The translations under genes and the position numbers were made by a program. From positions 62,001 to 126,000 of the forward strand of contig NZ_JACVXC010000006.1 in NCBI RefSeq assembly GCF_014596935.1: 64,000 nucleotides of DNA, given 5' to 3'. A model generated the notes under the pieces. It was not told the origin of the DNA and searched no databases. It saw only the letters and a list, made by a program, of their open reading frames with translations. This document shows positions 8,953 to 17,815 of this stretch, in pieces. The DNA comes from Aestuariibaculum suncheonense (GTDB lineage: Bacteria; Bacteroidota; Bacteroidia; Flavobacteriales; Flavobacteriaceae). The stretch's first letter is position 1; the number at the start of each line of letters is the position of its first letter.

Positions 8953-11319
8953 CTATCTTGGTTCGTGTTTTATAGGTTCATGTTTTTCGGAAAAATCAAG
9001 GGCATAGATTTTTTCCAATAATAAATCTTTGCTAACGGGCTTGGTCATATAATCGTTCATGCCTAGTTTTAAAACACGATGTTTAGTTTCTTGCAATGCA
9101 TCGGCTGTTACGGCTATGATAGGGATGTTCTTGTTGATGTTCAGAGTGCCGTTTCTGATAATATGGGTAGCTTCGTAACCATCCATAATGGGCATTTGTA
9201 AATCCATTAAAATAAGGTCAAAGTCAGCGGCTTGCAACATATCAAGGGCCTCTTGTCCGTTATTTGCTATTGCAAAATCGATGGTTTTTGAACTGCTTAA
9301 AATTTTACGCATGACCATTTGATTCATTTTATTGTCTTCTACAATAAGTGCATGCAGAGAAAGATTGGAGTTGTTGTTTTGTACAATTTCAGACGCATTG
9401 GAAGGAAGGCTTTTCAAATCTAAATCAATAAATACGTCTGTACCTTCATCAGGTTTACTTTTTATATGTAACGATCCTCCAAATAATTCAACAATATGCT
9501 TTACGATAGTTAAGCCTAAACCAATACCTCCATACTGTCTTTTATGATTCAGTTTCATTTGGCTAAAACTATCAAAGACATCGTCTTTGGCTTTAGGATC
9601 TATACCGATGCCTGTATCTGAAATTTGAAACGAAAAACGACATATATGTTCAAATGGTCTCGAGCAGTTTAGCTTGAAATATACTGAGCCTTCTTCTGTA
9701 AACTTAACCGCGTTACTCAGTACATTATTGATGATTTGAATAAACCTGACTTGGTCTGCATAAATTTTTGATGGAATATGTTTGTCTATTTCATAAGTGA
9801 ATTGCAGTCCTTTTTCAAGAGCTTGAGCTTTCCAGTTTTCGAGAATTTGCTTTAGTCTTGTTGACGGGTTAAACGTTTCTGGATTTAGTTCAAGCTGTTT
9901 GTTTTCAATTTTTTCAAAATCAATAATGTCATTAACGTTGCTTAATAAACTTAATGAAGCATTGATAATGGTTTTGTAAGGCTTCCTGCTTTGGTTGTGC
10001 TCTATGGATTCAAGTTCATTTTCAGCAATACCCATGATGGCGTTAATTGGGGTTCTGAGTTCGTGACTCATGTTCGACATGAAATAGGTTTTAAGTTGAC
10101 TAATTTCTTCAGATTTTTTCAGAGCTTCGGCTTGTGATTGTTCTTTCTCAAGGCGAAGTTGTTTTATCAGATTAGTCATCGAAAGTGACAGGAAAATAAC
10201 CTCAAAGCCAGATCCGAATTTTGCGCTGTTAAGTGTGATGAAATTATTAGGTAGTAAACTGAGATTATTCATCACAAATCCTAATAATCCAATGACTAAA
10301 AATAGAATTCCAAAAGAAAAATAAGGGTCTATTTTTATGCGTTTATAACGCATGGTAAAGATGGTTGTAAGTATAAGTAGTAAGCTAAACAAACCATTTA
10401 AATTACTAAGGGGATAGGATAATTTTAAAGTGCTTGGTGTAATAAATAGCATTAAAAAGGATATGGCTATAATGCCATATGCTAAGTGAAATCCTTTTAA
10501 ATAAGACTTTAAATAGTCCTTTACTTTTAGAAAATGTTCACAGTATTTGAGTAAAAATAAATTAGAAGACTGCGCAGCAATTAATACCGCCCTGTCGTTT
10601 ATATAACCGCCGGAAGGAAATAGATATTCGTGTAGAAACCCATCCAAAGCAGCTTGCATAAGGGCTATGGAAAAAACATAAATACCGTAATACCAAAACG
10701 AAATTTCTCTTAAGCTGGTGTAAAAAAATAAGTAAATAATACCTGCTAAAAATAAGAGACCATAAAACAGGCCGTAGAATAGTTGTATTTTATTATTCAC
10801 CATCCAGAACTCTGTTTCAGAATAAAGATTTAATGGCAAATTAATGGTTTCACCATCACTTTTTAAATGGATATATATCTGTTGAATTTCATTTGGAGGT
10901 AAAATTAATTTAAATATGGTGGCTTGATGTTTAACCTGTTTGTCTTTAAAAGGTATTTTGTCGCCGCTTTTAAATTTAGAAATAGTATCGTCACTAATCT
11001 GATAAAGGTTTGCAATGTCAGTTATCGGTCTTGCTGTTTCTAAATAATATGACTTGGAAGATTTACTATTATTAACAATTTTAAACCTTAGCCAATAGTT
11101 GTTAACAGTAAAACCGACACTATGGTTTCCTGTTTTGAGTTGCTGGTACGTTAAAGAATCATTTTTAATAAGATCTTGAAGGACTAAATCTGAATCGTAG
11201 ACGTTCACATATTCTGCATATGCATATAAGTCGTTGTTACTTTTTTCTGTGTCAAAAACCTTATTTTGACCAATAAGGCTAAAGCTTATTAAATAGGTAA
11301 GTATTAGTAGGTGTTTCAC
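8953..11319 (-). CDS. Hybrid sensor histidine kinase, 7TMR-DISM type with C-terminal receiver
   Basis: Membrane sensor of unknown signal. Order: signal peptide (KHLLILTYLISFSLIGQ), periplasmic 7TMR-DISM extracellular domain (about 150 aa), seven membrane segments, a short coiled coil, and HisKA with the phospho-acceptor His in SNMSHELRTP (10065). The HATPase has NVLSNAVKF, ISDTGIGID and GGIGLGLTIV. The receiver holds its Asp in LILMDLQMP (9204) and Lys in DYMTKP. I chose the GTG at 11319 because it starts directly at the signal peptide; an upstream ATG at 11400 adds 27 residues of unlikely leader. No output regulator is adjacent, so it is an orphan hybrid kinase. Confidence 0.92.
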   Translation of the reverse strand: MKHLLILTYLISFSLIGQNKVFDTEKSNNDLYAYAEYVNVYDSDLVLQDLIKNDSLTYQQLKTGNHSVGFTVNNYWLRFKIVNNSKSSKSYYLETARPITDIANLYQISDDTISKFKSGDKIPFKDKQVKHQATIFKLILPPNEIQQIYIHLKSDGETINLPLNLYSETEFWMVNNKIQLFYGLFYGLLFLAGIIYLFFYTSLREISFWYYGIYVFSIALMQAALDGFLHEYLFPSGGYINDRAVLIAAQSSNLFLLKYCEHFLKVKDYLKSYLKGFHLAYGIIAISFLMLFITPSTLKLSYPLSNLNGLFSLLLILTTIFTMRYKRIKIDPYFSFGILFLVIGLLGFVMNNLSLLPNNFITLNSAKFGSGFEVIFLSLSMTNLIKQLRLEKEQSQAEALKKSEEISQLKTYFMSNMSHELRTPINAIMGIAENELESIEHNQSRKPYKTIINASLSLLSNVNDIIDFEKIENKQLELNPETFNPSTRLKQILENWKAQALEKGLQFTYEIDKHIPSKIYADQVRFIQIINNVLSNAVKFTEEGSVYFKLNCSRPFEHICRFSFQISDTGIGIDPKAKDDVFDSFSQMKLNHKRQYGGIGLGLTIVKHIVELFGGSLHIKSKPDEGTDVFIDLDLKSLPSNASEIVQNNNSNLSLHALIVEDNKMNQMVMRKILSSSKTIDFAIANNGQEALDMLQAADFDLILMDLQMPIMDGYEATHIIRNGTLNINKNIPIIAVTADALQETKHRVLKLGMNDYMTKPVSKDLLLEKIYALDFSEKHEPIKHEPR

Positions 11320-11434
11320 GTTTAGGGCATTATAAACTGCCACTAACCTATAATTTATTTTATTGACAATATCTTTTTTTTGATAAACGTGTAATAACAT
11401 CGATTAAAAGAAGGGGCTGTCGCTGCTAAAATTA

Positions 11435-11458
11435 AAAAGGTGGTAAATACCACCTTTT
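11435..11458 (-). terminator. Intrinsic terminator after ssb
   Basis: 9-bp stem AAAAGGTGG / CCACCTTTT, loop TAAATA, 9 bp past the ssb stop, with a T tail on the minus strand. Confidence 0.85.
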
Positions 11459-11466
11459 AGCTGTAT

Positions 11467-11799
11467 TTATTTTCCTAACATTAATAGTTCGTTGCAAACC
11501 ACTTCTGTAATGTAGCGCTTGTTTCCGTCTTTATCGTCGTAGCTTCTCGAGGTAAGTTTGCCTTCAATCGCTATTTCTTTGCCTTTGCTCACGTATTTTT
11601 CAATGATCTTAGCAGTTTGTCCCCAGGCGACTAAATTGTGCCATTGCGTATCGGTGATTTTTTCGCCTTTGTTATTCGTGTAGCTCTCATTTGTAGCAAT
11701 GGTAAATTTAGCCAGGGTTTTACCGGATTCTAAATTCAAAATTTCAGGATCATTTCCTAAGTTACCAATCAACTGTACTCGGTTTCTAATCGTATTCAT
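11467..11799 (-). CDS. ssb: Single-stranded DNA-binding protein, short form without acidic tail
   Basis: OB-fold protein that coats single-stranded DNA. It starts with MNTIRNRVQLIGNLGNDPE and shows TQWHNLVAWGQTAKI, KGKEIAIEGKL and YITEVVCNEL. At 110 aa it stops right at the end of the OB fold (ELLMLGK). The flexible linker and the acidic DDDIPF-like tip, which recruits partner proteins in canonical SSB, are missing. It is therefore probably a second, accessory SSB; a full-length paralogue would be expected elsewhere. The stop is natural, with a terminator 9 bp later, so this is not an obvious truncation. Confidence 0.94.
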   Translation of the reverse strand: MNTIRNRVQLIGNLGNDPEILNLESGKTLAKFTIATNESYTNNKGEKITDTQWHNLVAWGQTAKIIEKYVSKGKEIAIEGKLTSRSYDDKDGNKRYITEVVCNELLMLGK

Positions 11800-11955
11800 A
11801 ATTTTTAATTTTAAGGTTAAACAGTTAATACTATCGAGTTCTTATGTTTCGACAAGGCAAAGATGCGACGCCTTTCAAAGGTGATTCGGTTTTTACTTGT
11901 TTAAATTCGTTTGTAAATGTTTGTAGTCGTTTGTAAACGAATAATTTGTATATTT

Positions 11956-12060
11956 AAGAACCAAGAACCAAGAACCAAGAACCAAGAACCAAGAACCAAG
12001 AACCAAGAACCAAGAACCAAGAACCAAGAACCAAGAACAAAGAACAAAGAACAAAGAAAC
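11956..12060. repeat. Heptanucleotide tandem repeat (AAGAACC)n
   Basis: Eleven perfect AAGAACC units (11956-12032) are followed by three AAGAACA units and one degenerate AAGAAAC. The array ends 18 bp before the ATG of the zinc-ribbon gene at 12079. Slippage could change promoter or leader length. Upstream (about 11908-11940) are three imperfect copies of GTTTGTAAA. Confidence 0.97.
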
Positions 12061-12078
12061 TAAACCGTAAATATTAAT

Positions 12079-12426
12079 ATGAAGCAATGTTTAGAATGTG
12101 GAGAAAAAATCGTTGGTCGCATCGATAAGAAATTCTGCAGCGATGGTTGCCGGAATGCGTATAACAATCGGGTGAATAAGGATAGTAAAAATTTAATTCG
12201 AAATACGAATAACAGACTTCGTAAGAACTACAGGATTTTAGAAACGTTCAATCCGGAGCAGAAGACAAAAACGTCCCGAGCTAAGTTAATAGAAGCAGGA
12301 TTCGATTTTAATTATTTTACCAGTATTTATACCACCAAAACCGGCACGATATATTACTTTGTTTACGATCAGGGCTATCTGCCATTGGAAGGGGATTATT
12401 ATGCCTTGGTTAAGCGTGAAAGTTAG
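12079..12426 (+). CDS. Small zinc-ribbon protein, unknown function
   Basis: 115 aa. The N-terminal motif CLECGEKIVGRIDKKFCSDGC (about residues 4-24) is a CxxC...CxxxC zinc ribbon of the kind found in small DUF2116-like proteins. The rest is basic, then aromatic (YFTSIYTTKTGTIYYFVYDQGYLP). There is no signal peptide or membrane segment. Zinc and perhaps nucleic-acid binding is inferred from the ribbon and charge. Its leader is the AAGAACC minisatellite, so expression could vary between cells. Confidence 0.82.
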   Translation: MKQCLECGEKIVGRIDKKFCSDGCRNAYNNRVNKDSKNLIRNTNNRLRKNYRILETFNPEQKTKTSRAKLIEAGFDFNYFTSIYTTKTGTIYYFVYDQGYLPLEGDYYALVKRES

Positions 12427-12495
12427 TGTAAACAAAAAAGCTTCTGGAAAAATAAACCAAAAGCTTTAATGTTGGAAGTAATTTTGCTTATCTCT

Positions 12496-12963
12496 CTACT
12501 TCCAATTTTGTCCTTTTAACTGCATGGCAGCCTTTAAAATATCTTTCTGACTAATTTGTCCTACCAGTTTACCATTTTCAACAATTGGAAAACGGCGTCG
12601 TTTGGCTTGTAAAAATTTATTGGCAGCATCAAAAATATTCATGTTTCCATCTATGGTTTCCACATTTTTAACCATGTGGTTTTCGATGGTATTGTCTTGC
12701 ATTGGCATATTGTAATAACGACTTTCACTAATTTGCTTGATGCAGTCTCCTTCAGATATAATCCCTACTAATTCATTATGTTCGTTAACTACTGGTCCGC
12801 CAGAAATCTTGTTATGTATTAAAGATTGCATAACACTTTCTATGGTTTGGTCGGGAGTAAACGTAATCAAATCTGTAGACATATAATCGCTCACTTTTAA
12901 AAGGGTTTCATCAACAGCGTGAGCCTGTTGCTTTCTTGCACCTTGAAAACTTTTTATTCCCAT
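12496..12963 (-). CDS. CBS-domain pair protein
   Basis: 155 aa from the ATG at 12963 (MGIKSFQGARKQQAHAV); an earlier in-frame ATG at 13005 adds 14 residues that do not look conserved. Two CBS motifs: VSDYMSTDLITFTPDQTI...GGPVVNEHNELVGIISEGD, and ENHMVKNVETIDGNMNI...RRRFPIVENGKLVGQISQKD. Together they form one Bateman module, which in other proteins binds adenine nucleotides. No catalytic domain is fused, so it probably acts as a stand-alone energy-sensing partner of an unknown protein. Confidence 0.92.
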   Translation of the reverse strand: MGIKSFQGARKQQAHAVDETLLKVSDYMSTDLITFTPDQTIESVMQSLIHNKISGGPVVNEHNELVGIISEGDCIKQISESRYYNMPMQDNTIENHMVKNVETIDGNMNIFDAANKFLQAKRRRFPIVENGKLVGQISQKDILKAAMQLKGQNWK

Positions 12964-13152
12964 AATATTTAATTTAGTAGTTCTAAATATAGTTCTTTTT
13001 TTCAAGTAATCCTAAGAATGCGTTTTTTCGTTTTTAACAATTTTTATAAGTATTTATGGGGAGTTCAATTTGTAAAAGCAATTATTGATGGTTTTTTACT
13101 TGGTTAACTGTTAATTTTTTATAGTTTTAGCATCCTAAAAAAATAGAAACAC

Positions 13153-13866
13153 ATGAAGAGAGTATTAGTTATGGTTTTATTGACTTGTGGAATGACGATG
13201 GGTGCCCAAAGTAATTCTGACTTAATAAAACATTTTGAAGCCTACTACAAACAAATGCAAAAGCAAGGCGATGTTCAGGGAATTATTAACGGATTAACGC
13301 ATTTAAACGTATTGTCGCCATTAGCTGACCGCGTGGATACGCTGGCTTATATTTACATGCGAGAAGGTCAGTACGTGCAGGCGCTTAATACGATTGGAAT
13401 TGATAAAAAAATGGATGATTCTGATATGGCTCTTGAAGTTAAAGCCATTTCACTTAAAGCGGTAAAACGTCCGGAGTTAGCTCTTGGGTTTTTTCAGGAA
13501 ATCTTTAAAAGAGATCCCAATCCACATTTGGCTTACGAGTTGGCAGAATTAAACCTGCAAACACAGCAAATCGAAGAAGCCGATAAAAATATTACCTATG
13601 GCTTGGCTAATGCGAAAGACGATATGAAAAAGGCGTTTTATGAAACACAACAGCCTTATGAGGTTTCGCTGAAATCGGCGTTTATGTATTTACAAGCCTT
13701 GTCCTTGTACAATAAAGACAGAAAAGCCAATATTGATGGTGCCGTAGATATTTTAGATGCAGCGTTTAAAGAATCGCCTAATTTTAACTTGATTCAAATT
13801 ACCAAAAACGAGTTGTTAAGACAAAAGCAAATGCTTCAGGCACAAGCCGCGGAAGAGAAAAAATAA
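13153..13866 (+). CDS. Exported TPR-like protein
   Basis: 237 aa with a signal peptide (MKRVLVMVLLTCGMTMGAQ) and cleavage near residue 19. The rest is helical, with TPR-like helix pairs: DTLAYIYMREGQYVQALNTI, AISLKAVKRPELALGFFQEI and LAYELAELNLQTQQIEEADK. It probably sits in the periplasm as a protein-interaction scaffold. I do not recognise a specific pathway. It is a single gene ending in a strong terminator shared with the convergent M13 peptidase. Confidence 0.85.
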   Translation: MKRVLVMVLLTCGMTMGAQSNSDLIKHFEAYYKQMQKQGDVQGIINGLTHLNVLSPLADRVDTLAYIYMREGQYVQALNTIGIDKKMDDSDMALEVKAISLKAVKRPELALGFFQEIFKRDPNPHLAYELAELNLQTQQIEEADKNITYGLANAKDDMKKAFYETQQPYEVSLKSAFMYLQALSLYNKDRKANIDGAVDILDAAFKESPNFNLIQITKNELLRQKQMLQAQAAEEKK

Positions 13867-13881
13867 TTTTAGTGTTAAAGT

Positions 13882-13922
13882 AAAAAAGGGTGTTTTCTTA
13901 TTTTAGAAAACACCCTTTTTTT
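13882..13922. terminator. Bidirectional intrinsic terminator
   Basis: 17-bp stem AAAAAAGGGTGTTTTCT / AGAAAACACCCTTTTTT with a 6-nt loop, between the convergent TPR and M13 peptidase genes and reaching within 2 bp of the peptidase stop. Confidence 0.92.
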
Positions 13923-13923
13923 A

Positions 13924-16017
13924 TTACCAGATTTTTACACGTTTACTAGGTTCTAAATATAAACTGTCAGTGTCTTTAATGTTGAATGCTTCATAAAAAG
14001 CGTCAATATTTAATAGTGGTTGTACGGCTCTGGTCATGCCAGGAGAGTGCGGATCGGTTTTAATTTGATTCTTTAAAGCGTCGTCTCGCATTTTAGTTCT
14101 CCAAACTGTTGCCCAGGACATGAAGAAACGTTGCTCGGCAGTAAAGCCATCAATGTCTTCCGGTCTTCCATTATCCTTAAAGCTTAATTGTAAGGCATCA
14201 TAAGCAGCATTTACACCACCTAAGTCCCCAATGTTTTCACCAAGGGTAAACGGCCCGTTAATATTGGTTTCAGGTAACACCTGAATAGCGCTGTACTGGT
14301 CGGCTAAATCTTTTCCTAAGGCTTCAAATTGTTTTAAATCTTCATCAGTCCACCAGTTGTTCAGGTTTCCGTTTTTGTCGTAACGTGCCCCGGAATCGTC
14401 AAAACAGTGTGAAATTTCATGACCGATAACAGCACCAATGCCTCCATAGTTGACAGCATCATCTGCATGAAAATTAAAGAATGGCGGTTGTAAAATAGCG
14501 GCAGGGAATACAATTTCGTTAAACGACGGATTGAAATAGGCATTCACCGTTTGTGGCGACATACCCCAACGGCTTTTATCTACCGGCTGTCCTAAATCTT
14601 CTAAATTCTTTTTGTGACTCCAGGCGCTTACATTTTGCATGTTTTGAGAAAACGATCCGTTTTCATCCGTGGAATGGATTTCTAGATCAGAGTAGTCTTT
14701 CCATTTGTCTGGGTAAGCAATTTTGACGTTTAAAGCCAATAGTTTTTCTACGGCTTTTTCTTTAGTTTCTTCAGTCATCCAAGACGCATTTCTAATACGA
14801 TTTTCAAATGCTTTAATCACATTAGCAATCATTTTCTCGGCACGAGCTTTCGCTTCGGCTGGGAAAACTTCGTCTACGTAAAGTTTGCCTAACGCTTCAC
14901 CAACAGTACTGTTAACCGTTAATAAGGCTCTTTCTTCTAACGGACGCTGTTGTTTTGCACCACGTAATGTTTTGCCGTAAAACTCAAAGTTGGCGTTTTC
15001 TATTTCGGTACTTAAAGTTCCTGCAGATCGGTTAAATAAGGACCAGCGTAAATAGGCTTTCCAGTCGTCCACATTATTCTCTGCAAGAATGTTTTGTAGT
15101 GCTTCGGTGTATTTTAGCTCGCTTACAATAATGGTATCAATGCTTTTTACGCCAATACCTTTAAAATAGGTGTTCCAGTTAATGGCAGGAACCATATTTT
15201 GTAATTCGGCGATAGATTTTGGATTGTAGCGTTTACGGGCATCGCGGCGTTCAACTTTATCCATTTTAGGTTCAGCAAGACGTGTTTCGAAAGCTAAAAT
15301 ACGTTTCGCTTGAGCGCTAGCTTCCGCTTCTGTATCGCCTAAATATTGAAGCATTTTGGTAATATGTGCCACGTATTGTGCTCTTTTGTCTTTAGAATCA
15401 GTATCATCTTTTACATAGTAGTCGCGATCAGGAAGTCCTAAGCTACCTGAACCTAAATAAGCTGAGTTGATGTTGCTGTTTTTGGGGTTTGTTCCTACGA
15501 AAAAACCAAAGAAACCAATGCCGCCAGTAGGTTCTTTCTCGATTAAAAAGGCTTCAAGGTCATCAATATTTTGGATAGCCTCAATCTTTTTTAAATCGGC
15601 TTTAATCGGATTAATACCAAGTTTATTTCTGCTAATGGTATCGATGATGCTTTTGTAAAGGTCTATGGCTTTTTGCTGATCTGATCCCGGAAGGACTTCA
15701 CTTTTTTTAATGTCTTTATTGTCAGACATAGCATGCTTTAGAATGGCAAGTGCGTCTTCATCGGTTTTTTTTCTTAGCTCATTAAAGCTACCCCATCGGG
15801 TTTGATCGTCTGGAATTTGAGTGGTTTCTAACCATTTACCATTAACGAATTTGAAGAAATCGTTCTGTGGTTTTACAGAAGGATCCATAAACTCTAGGTT
15901 AATACCCGGTGTTTGGGCGACTTGAGTGGTGTCGTTTTTAGCTTCATTTTTACATGATGAAATTGCTAAAACCAACGATAAGCCTAAGAATGGTCTTAGA
16001 TTTAAGTTTGTTTTCAT
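13924..16017 (-). CDS. M13 family zinc metallopeptidase, lipoprotein
   Basis: Neprilysin/PepO-type endopeptidase, 697 aa, the full family length. The lipobox in LAISSCKN predicts a lipid-anchored envelope protein. The N-terminal M13 domain begins near PSVKPQNDFFKFVNGKW. Zinc site: HEISH with His533, Glu534 and His537, plus the third-ligand motif ENIGDLGGVNAAYDA about 60 residues later. The substrate-binding NAYFNPSFNEIVFPAAILQ block is present. The last residues SKRVKIW resemble the CxxW end of the family without the Cys. Its likely role is cleavage of oligopeptides in the periplasm or at the cell surface. Confidence 0.95.
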   Translation of the reverse strand: MKTNLNLRPFLGLSLVLAISSCKNEAKNDTTQVAQTPGINLEFMDPSVKPQNDFFKFVNGKWLETTQIPDDQTRWGSFNELRKKTDEDALAILKHAMSDNKDIKKSEVLPGSDQQKAIDLYKSIIDTISRNKLGINPIKADLKKIEAIQNIDDLEAFLIEKEPTGGIGFFGFFVGTNPKNSNINSAYLGSGSLGLPDRDYYVKDDTDSKDKRAQYVAHITKMLQYLGDTEAEASAQAKRILAFETRLAEPKMDKVERRDARKRYNPKSIAELQNMVPAINWNTYFKGIGVKSIDTIIVSELKYTEALQNILAENNVDDWKAYLRWSLFNRSAGTLSTEIENANFEFYGKTLRGAKQQRPLEERALLTVNSTVGEALGKLYVDEVFPAEAKARAEKMIANVIKAFENRIRNASWMTEETKEKAVEKLLALNVKIAYPDKWKDYSDLEIHSTDENGSFSQNMQNVSAWSHKKNLEDLGQPVDKSRWGMSPQTVNAYFNPSFNEIVFPAAILQPPFFNFHADDAVNYGGIGAVIGHEISHCFDDSGARYDKNGNLNNWWTDEDLKQFEALGKDLADQYSAIQVLPETNINGPFTLGENIGDLGGVNAAYDALQLSFKDNGRPEDIDGFTAEQRFFMSWATVWRTKMRDDALKNQIKTDPHSPGMTRAVQPLLNIDAFYEAFNIKDTDSLYLEPSKRVKIW

Positions 16018-16134
16018 ATACTGATTTGGTTAAATAATACGGCCCAAGTTACTATTGTTAGTCGTTAACAGGGTTTTGATTATGAAAATCTTAACAGAAA
16101 ATGAGCGAACAAACGTGTTAAAATAAAAATTGGA

Positions 16135-16650
16135 TTACGGACGTTCAAATACGTTCTTATCGGCTTCCATTTTTTTATTCATTTGAAGGTTTAAATTAGA
16201 AAAAGCCACAAGAAATTCTTTAAGGGTTGCCAGAAGTTCATCGCGATGTGTAGTTGATAAACCTGAAAAACTTTGCAGTTTGTAGAGTTTGGTTTCAAAA
16301 GCATTAATGCGTGCTTTAACGGCATCGGTATTTACTTTTTCAGGAATGTTTTTATTGAAATCTTTTAGGAGCGCCGTTATGGCCTCGTCGTTATCATTAA
16401 AAAAACTCAAATCGCCTTTTTTAACGTTGTTAACCACATCGTTTATTTGGGTGTATTCGTTCCAGCTAAGTATGGCTTCTTCGGTTTGACGGTCCAGTAG
16501 AAATTCGGTGTATTTAAGTTTGGAAATGTCACTTTCGGTAATTTCAGATGTATTTACAGAAGGATCAGTAGTTGCTTCCTGATTTTGCGATTGCTTACAG
16601 GCAATGATAAAAATGAAAACGCTTAAAAGACTTAAAAATTTAAAATGCAT
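16135..16650 (-). CDS. Hypothetical lipoprotein
   Basis: 171 aa from the ATG at 16650 (MHFKFLSLLSVFIFIIACKQ), a clean lipoprotein signal with its Cys at residue 18. An upstream ATG at 16677 adds nine residues before the signal. The mature part is helical and charged, without cysteines, and I recognise no family. It is monocistronic with its own promoter: TATCTTTG (16682-16675, minus), 25 bp from the ATG. Confidence 0.78.
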   Translation of the reverse strand: MHFKFLSLLSVFIFIIACKQSQNQEATTDPSVNTSEITESDISKLKYTEFLLDRQTEEAILSWNEYTQINDVVNNVKKGDLSFFNDNDEAITALLKDFNKNIPEKVNTDAVKARINAFETKLYKLQSFSGLSTTHRDELLATLKEFLVAFSNLNLQMNKKMEADKNVFERP

Positions 16651-16674
16651 AGGTTTTAAATATAAATACAACGA

Positions 16675-16682
16675 CAAAGATA
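16675..16682 (-). promoter_or_regulatory. -7 element TATCTTTG for the lipoprotein gene
   Basis: Exact match to the Bacteroidota TAnnTTTG -7 consensus; its G is 25 bp upstream of the ATG at 16650, which supports that start over 16677. Confidence 0.6.
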
Positions 16683-16805
16683 TAGGAATAGTTTAGTAAT
16701 ATTAAAAATACATGCTGATGAAATCGAAAATGTTTTCGGTCGAAAATGAAAAGTTTTCAATAAAATCTTAGTAAATTTAAATAATGTATATAAAACCCTG
16801 TCGAA

Positions 16806-17777
16806 ATGAAACCTAAAATATTAATAATTGGTGCTTGCGGACAAATTGGTTCAGAATTAACATTTAAGCTGCGTGAAATGTACGGCAGCTCGAATGTGAT
16901 TGCAAGCGATATTAGCTATAGTAATTTAGGGGTGGTTAATACCGGGATTTTCGAAGTGGTTGATGCGCGTAGCTATTCCAGTATTAAAATTTGTGTCGAT
17001 AAATATCAGATTGATACCATTTATTTGATGGCGGCGATGTTAAGCGCTACTGGAGAAAAATACCCCATGAAGGCCTGGGATTTAAATATGGAATCGCTGT
17101 TTCATGTGTTGAATCTGGCGAAATCCAATGTGATTAAAAAAGTATTTTGGCCGTCGAGTATTGCGGTTTTCGGACCCACAACGCCTGTTGAAAGCACGCC
17201 GCAGTATACCATTATGGAGCCATCTACCGTTTATGGTATTACCAAGCAGGTCGGAGAGCGCTGGTGTGAGTATTATTTTAATAAATATGGCGTAGATGTA
17301 AGAAGTTTACGGTATCCGGGAATCATAAGCTGGAAAACGATGCCCGGTGGTGGTACTACCGATTATGCCGTTGAAATTTATCATAAGGCTGTAACCGACG
17401 GGGCTTATGAATGCTTTTTGTCTGAAAACACCAAATTGCCCATGATGTATATGAACGATGCCATTAAAGCTACGGTTGATATTATGGAAGCACCGGCTGA
17501 AGCGATAAAAGTAAGATCGTCTTATAACCTGGCCGCTATGAGCTTTACACCTAAAGAAGTTGCACAGACTATTCAGGAGATTTACCCCGATTTTAAAATG
17601 TCCTACAGTCCGGATTTCAGGCAGGCTATTGCCGATAGCTGGCCCAGAAGTATAGATGATACGAAAGCCAGAGCCGACTGGGGCTGGCATCATGAATTTG
17701 AACTTCAGGATATTACCAGGGAGATGTTATTTCAATTGGATAAAAAGTATCATAGTCCTCTGAAAAAATCGAATTAA
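16806..17777 (+). CDS. tdh: L-threonine 3-dehydrogenase, short-chain (SDR/epimerase-like) type
   Basis: 323 aa extended SDR enzyme with the Rossmann motif GACGQIGSELT, catalytic Ser in WPSSIAVFGP and the YGITK pair (YxxxK). The whole sequence reads like the UDP-galactose-epimerase-like threonine dehydrogenase described in Flavobacterium, which oxidises threonine to 2-amino-3-oxobutyrate with NAD. The segment PGIISWKTMPGGGTTDYAVE matches that group better than nucleotide-sugar epimerases. No kbl (glycine C-acetyltransferase) lies next to it. The alternative is a sugar-nucleotide epimerase, which I think less likely. Confidence 0.88.
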   Translation: MKPKILIIGACGQIGSELTFKLREMYGSSNVIASDISYSNLGVVNTGIFEVVDARSYSSIKICVDKYQIDTIYLMAAMLSATGEKYPMKAWDLNMESLFHVLNLAKSNVIKKVFWPSSIAVFGPTTPVESTPQYTIMEPSTVYGITKQVGERWCEYYFNKYGVDVRSLRYPGIISWKTMPGGGTTDYAVEIYHKAVTDGAYECFLSENTKLPMMYMNDAIKATVDIMEAPAEAIKVRSSYNLAAMSFTPKEVAQTIQEIYPDFKMSYSPDFRQAIADSWPRSIDDTKARADWGWHHEFELQDITREMLFQLDKKYHSPLKKSN

Positions 17778-17780
17778 TTG

Positions 17781-17788
17781 TATCTTTG
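17781..17788 (+). promoter_or_regulatory. -7 element TATCTTTG for the HupE/UreJ-like gene
   Basis: Exact TAnnTTTG match just after the tdh stop, 27 bp before the ATG at 17816; it lets this gene be transcribed separately from tdh. Confidence 0.55.
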
Positions 17789-17815
17789 ACTTTTCCCATA
17801 TCTTAATTCAGTATT

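Noticed and set aside
11956-12060. Possible CRISPR-like array
   Set aside because: Units are 7 bp with no spacers; a simple tandem repeat, and no cas genes occur.
11893-12087. Minus-strand 64-aa frame with a seven-residue repeat (SWFLVLG)
   Set aside because: It is only the AAGAACC minisatellite read in a frame without stops; the repeat length (7 bp x 3) gives the apparent protein repeat.
12435-12467. Terminator between the zinc-ribbon and CBS genes
   Set aside because: AAAGCTT arms are themselves palindromic and give a weak stem with a 15-nt loop; not listed.
13924-16017. A surface-secreted (T9SS) peptidase
   Set aside because: It has a lipobox and no C-terminal sorting domain; the last residues are the end of the M13 fold.
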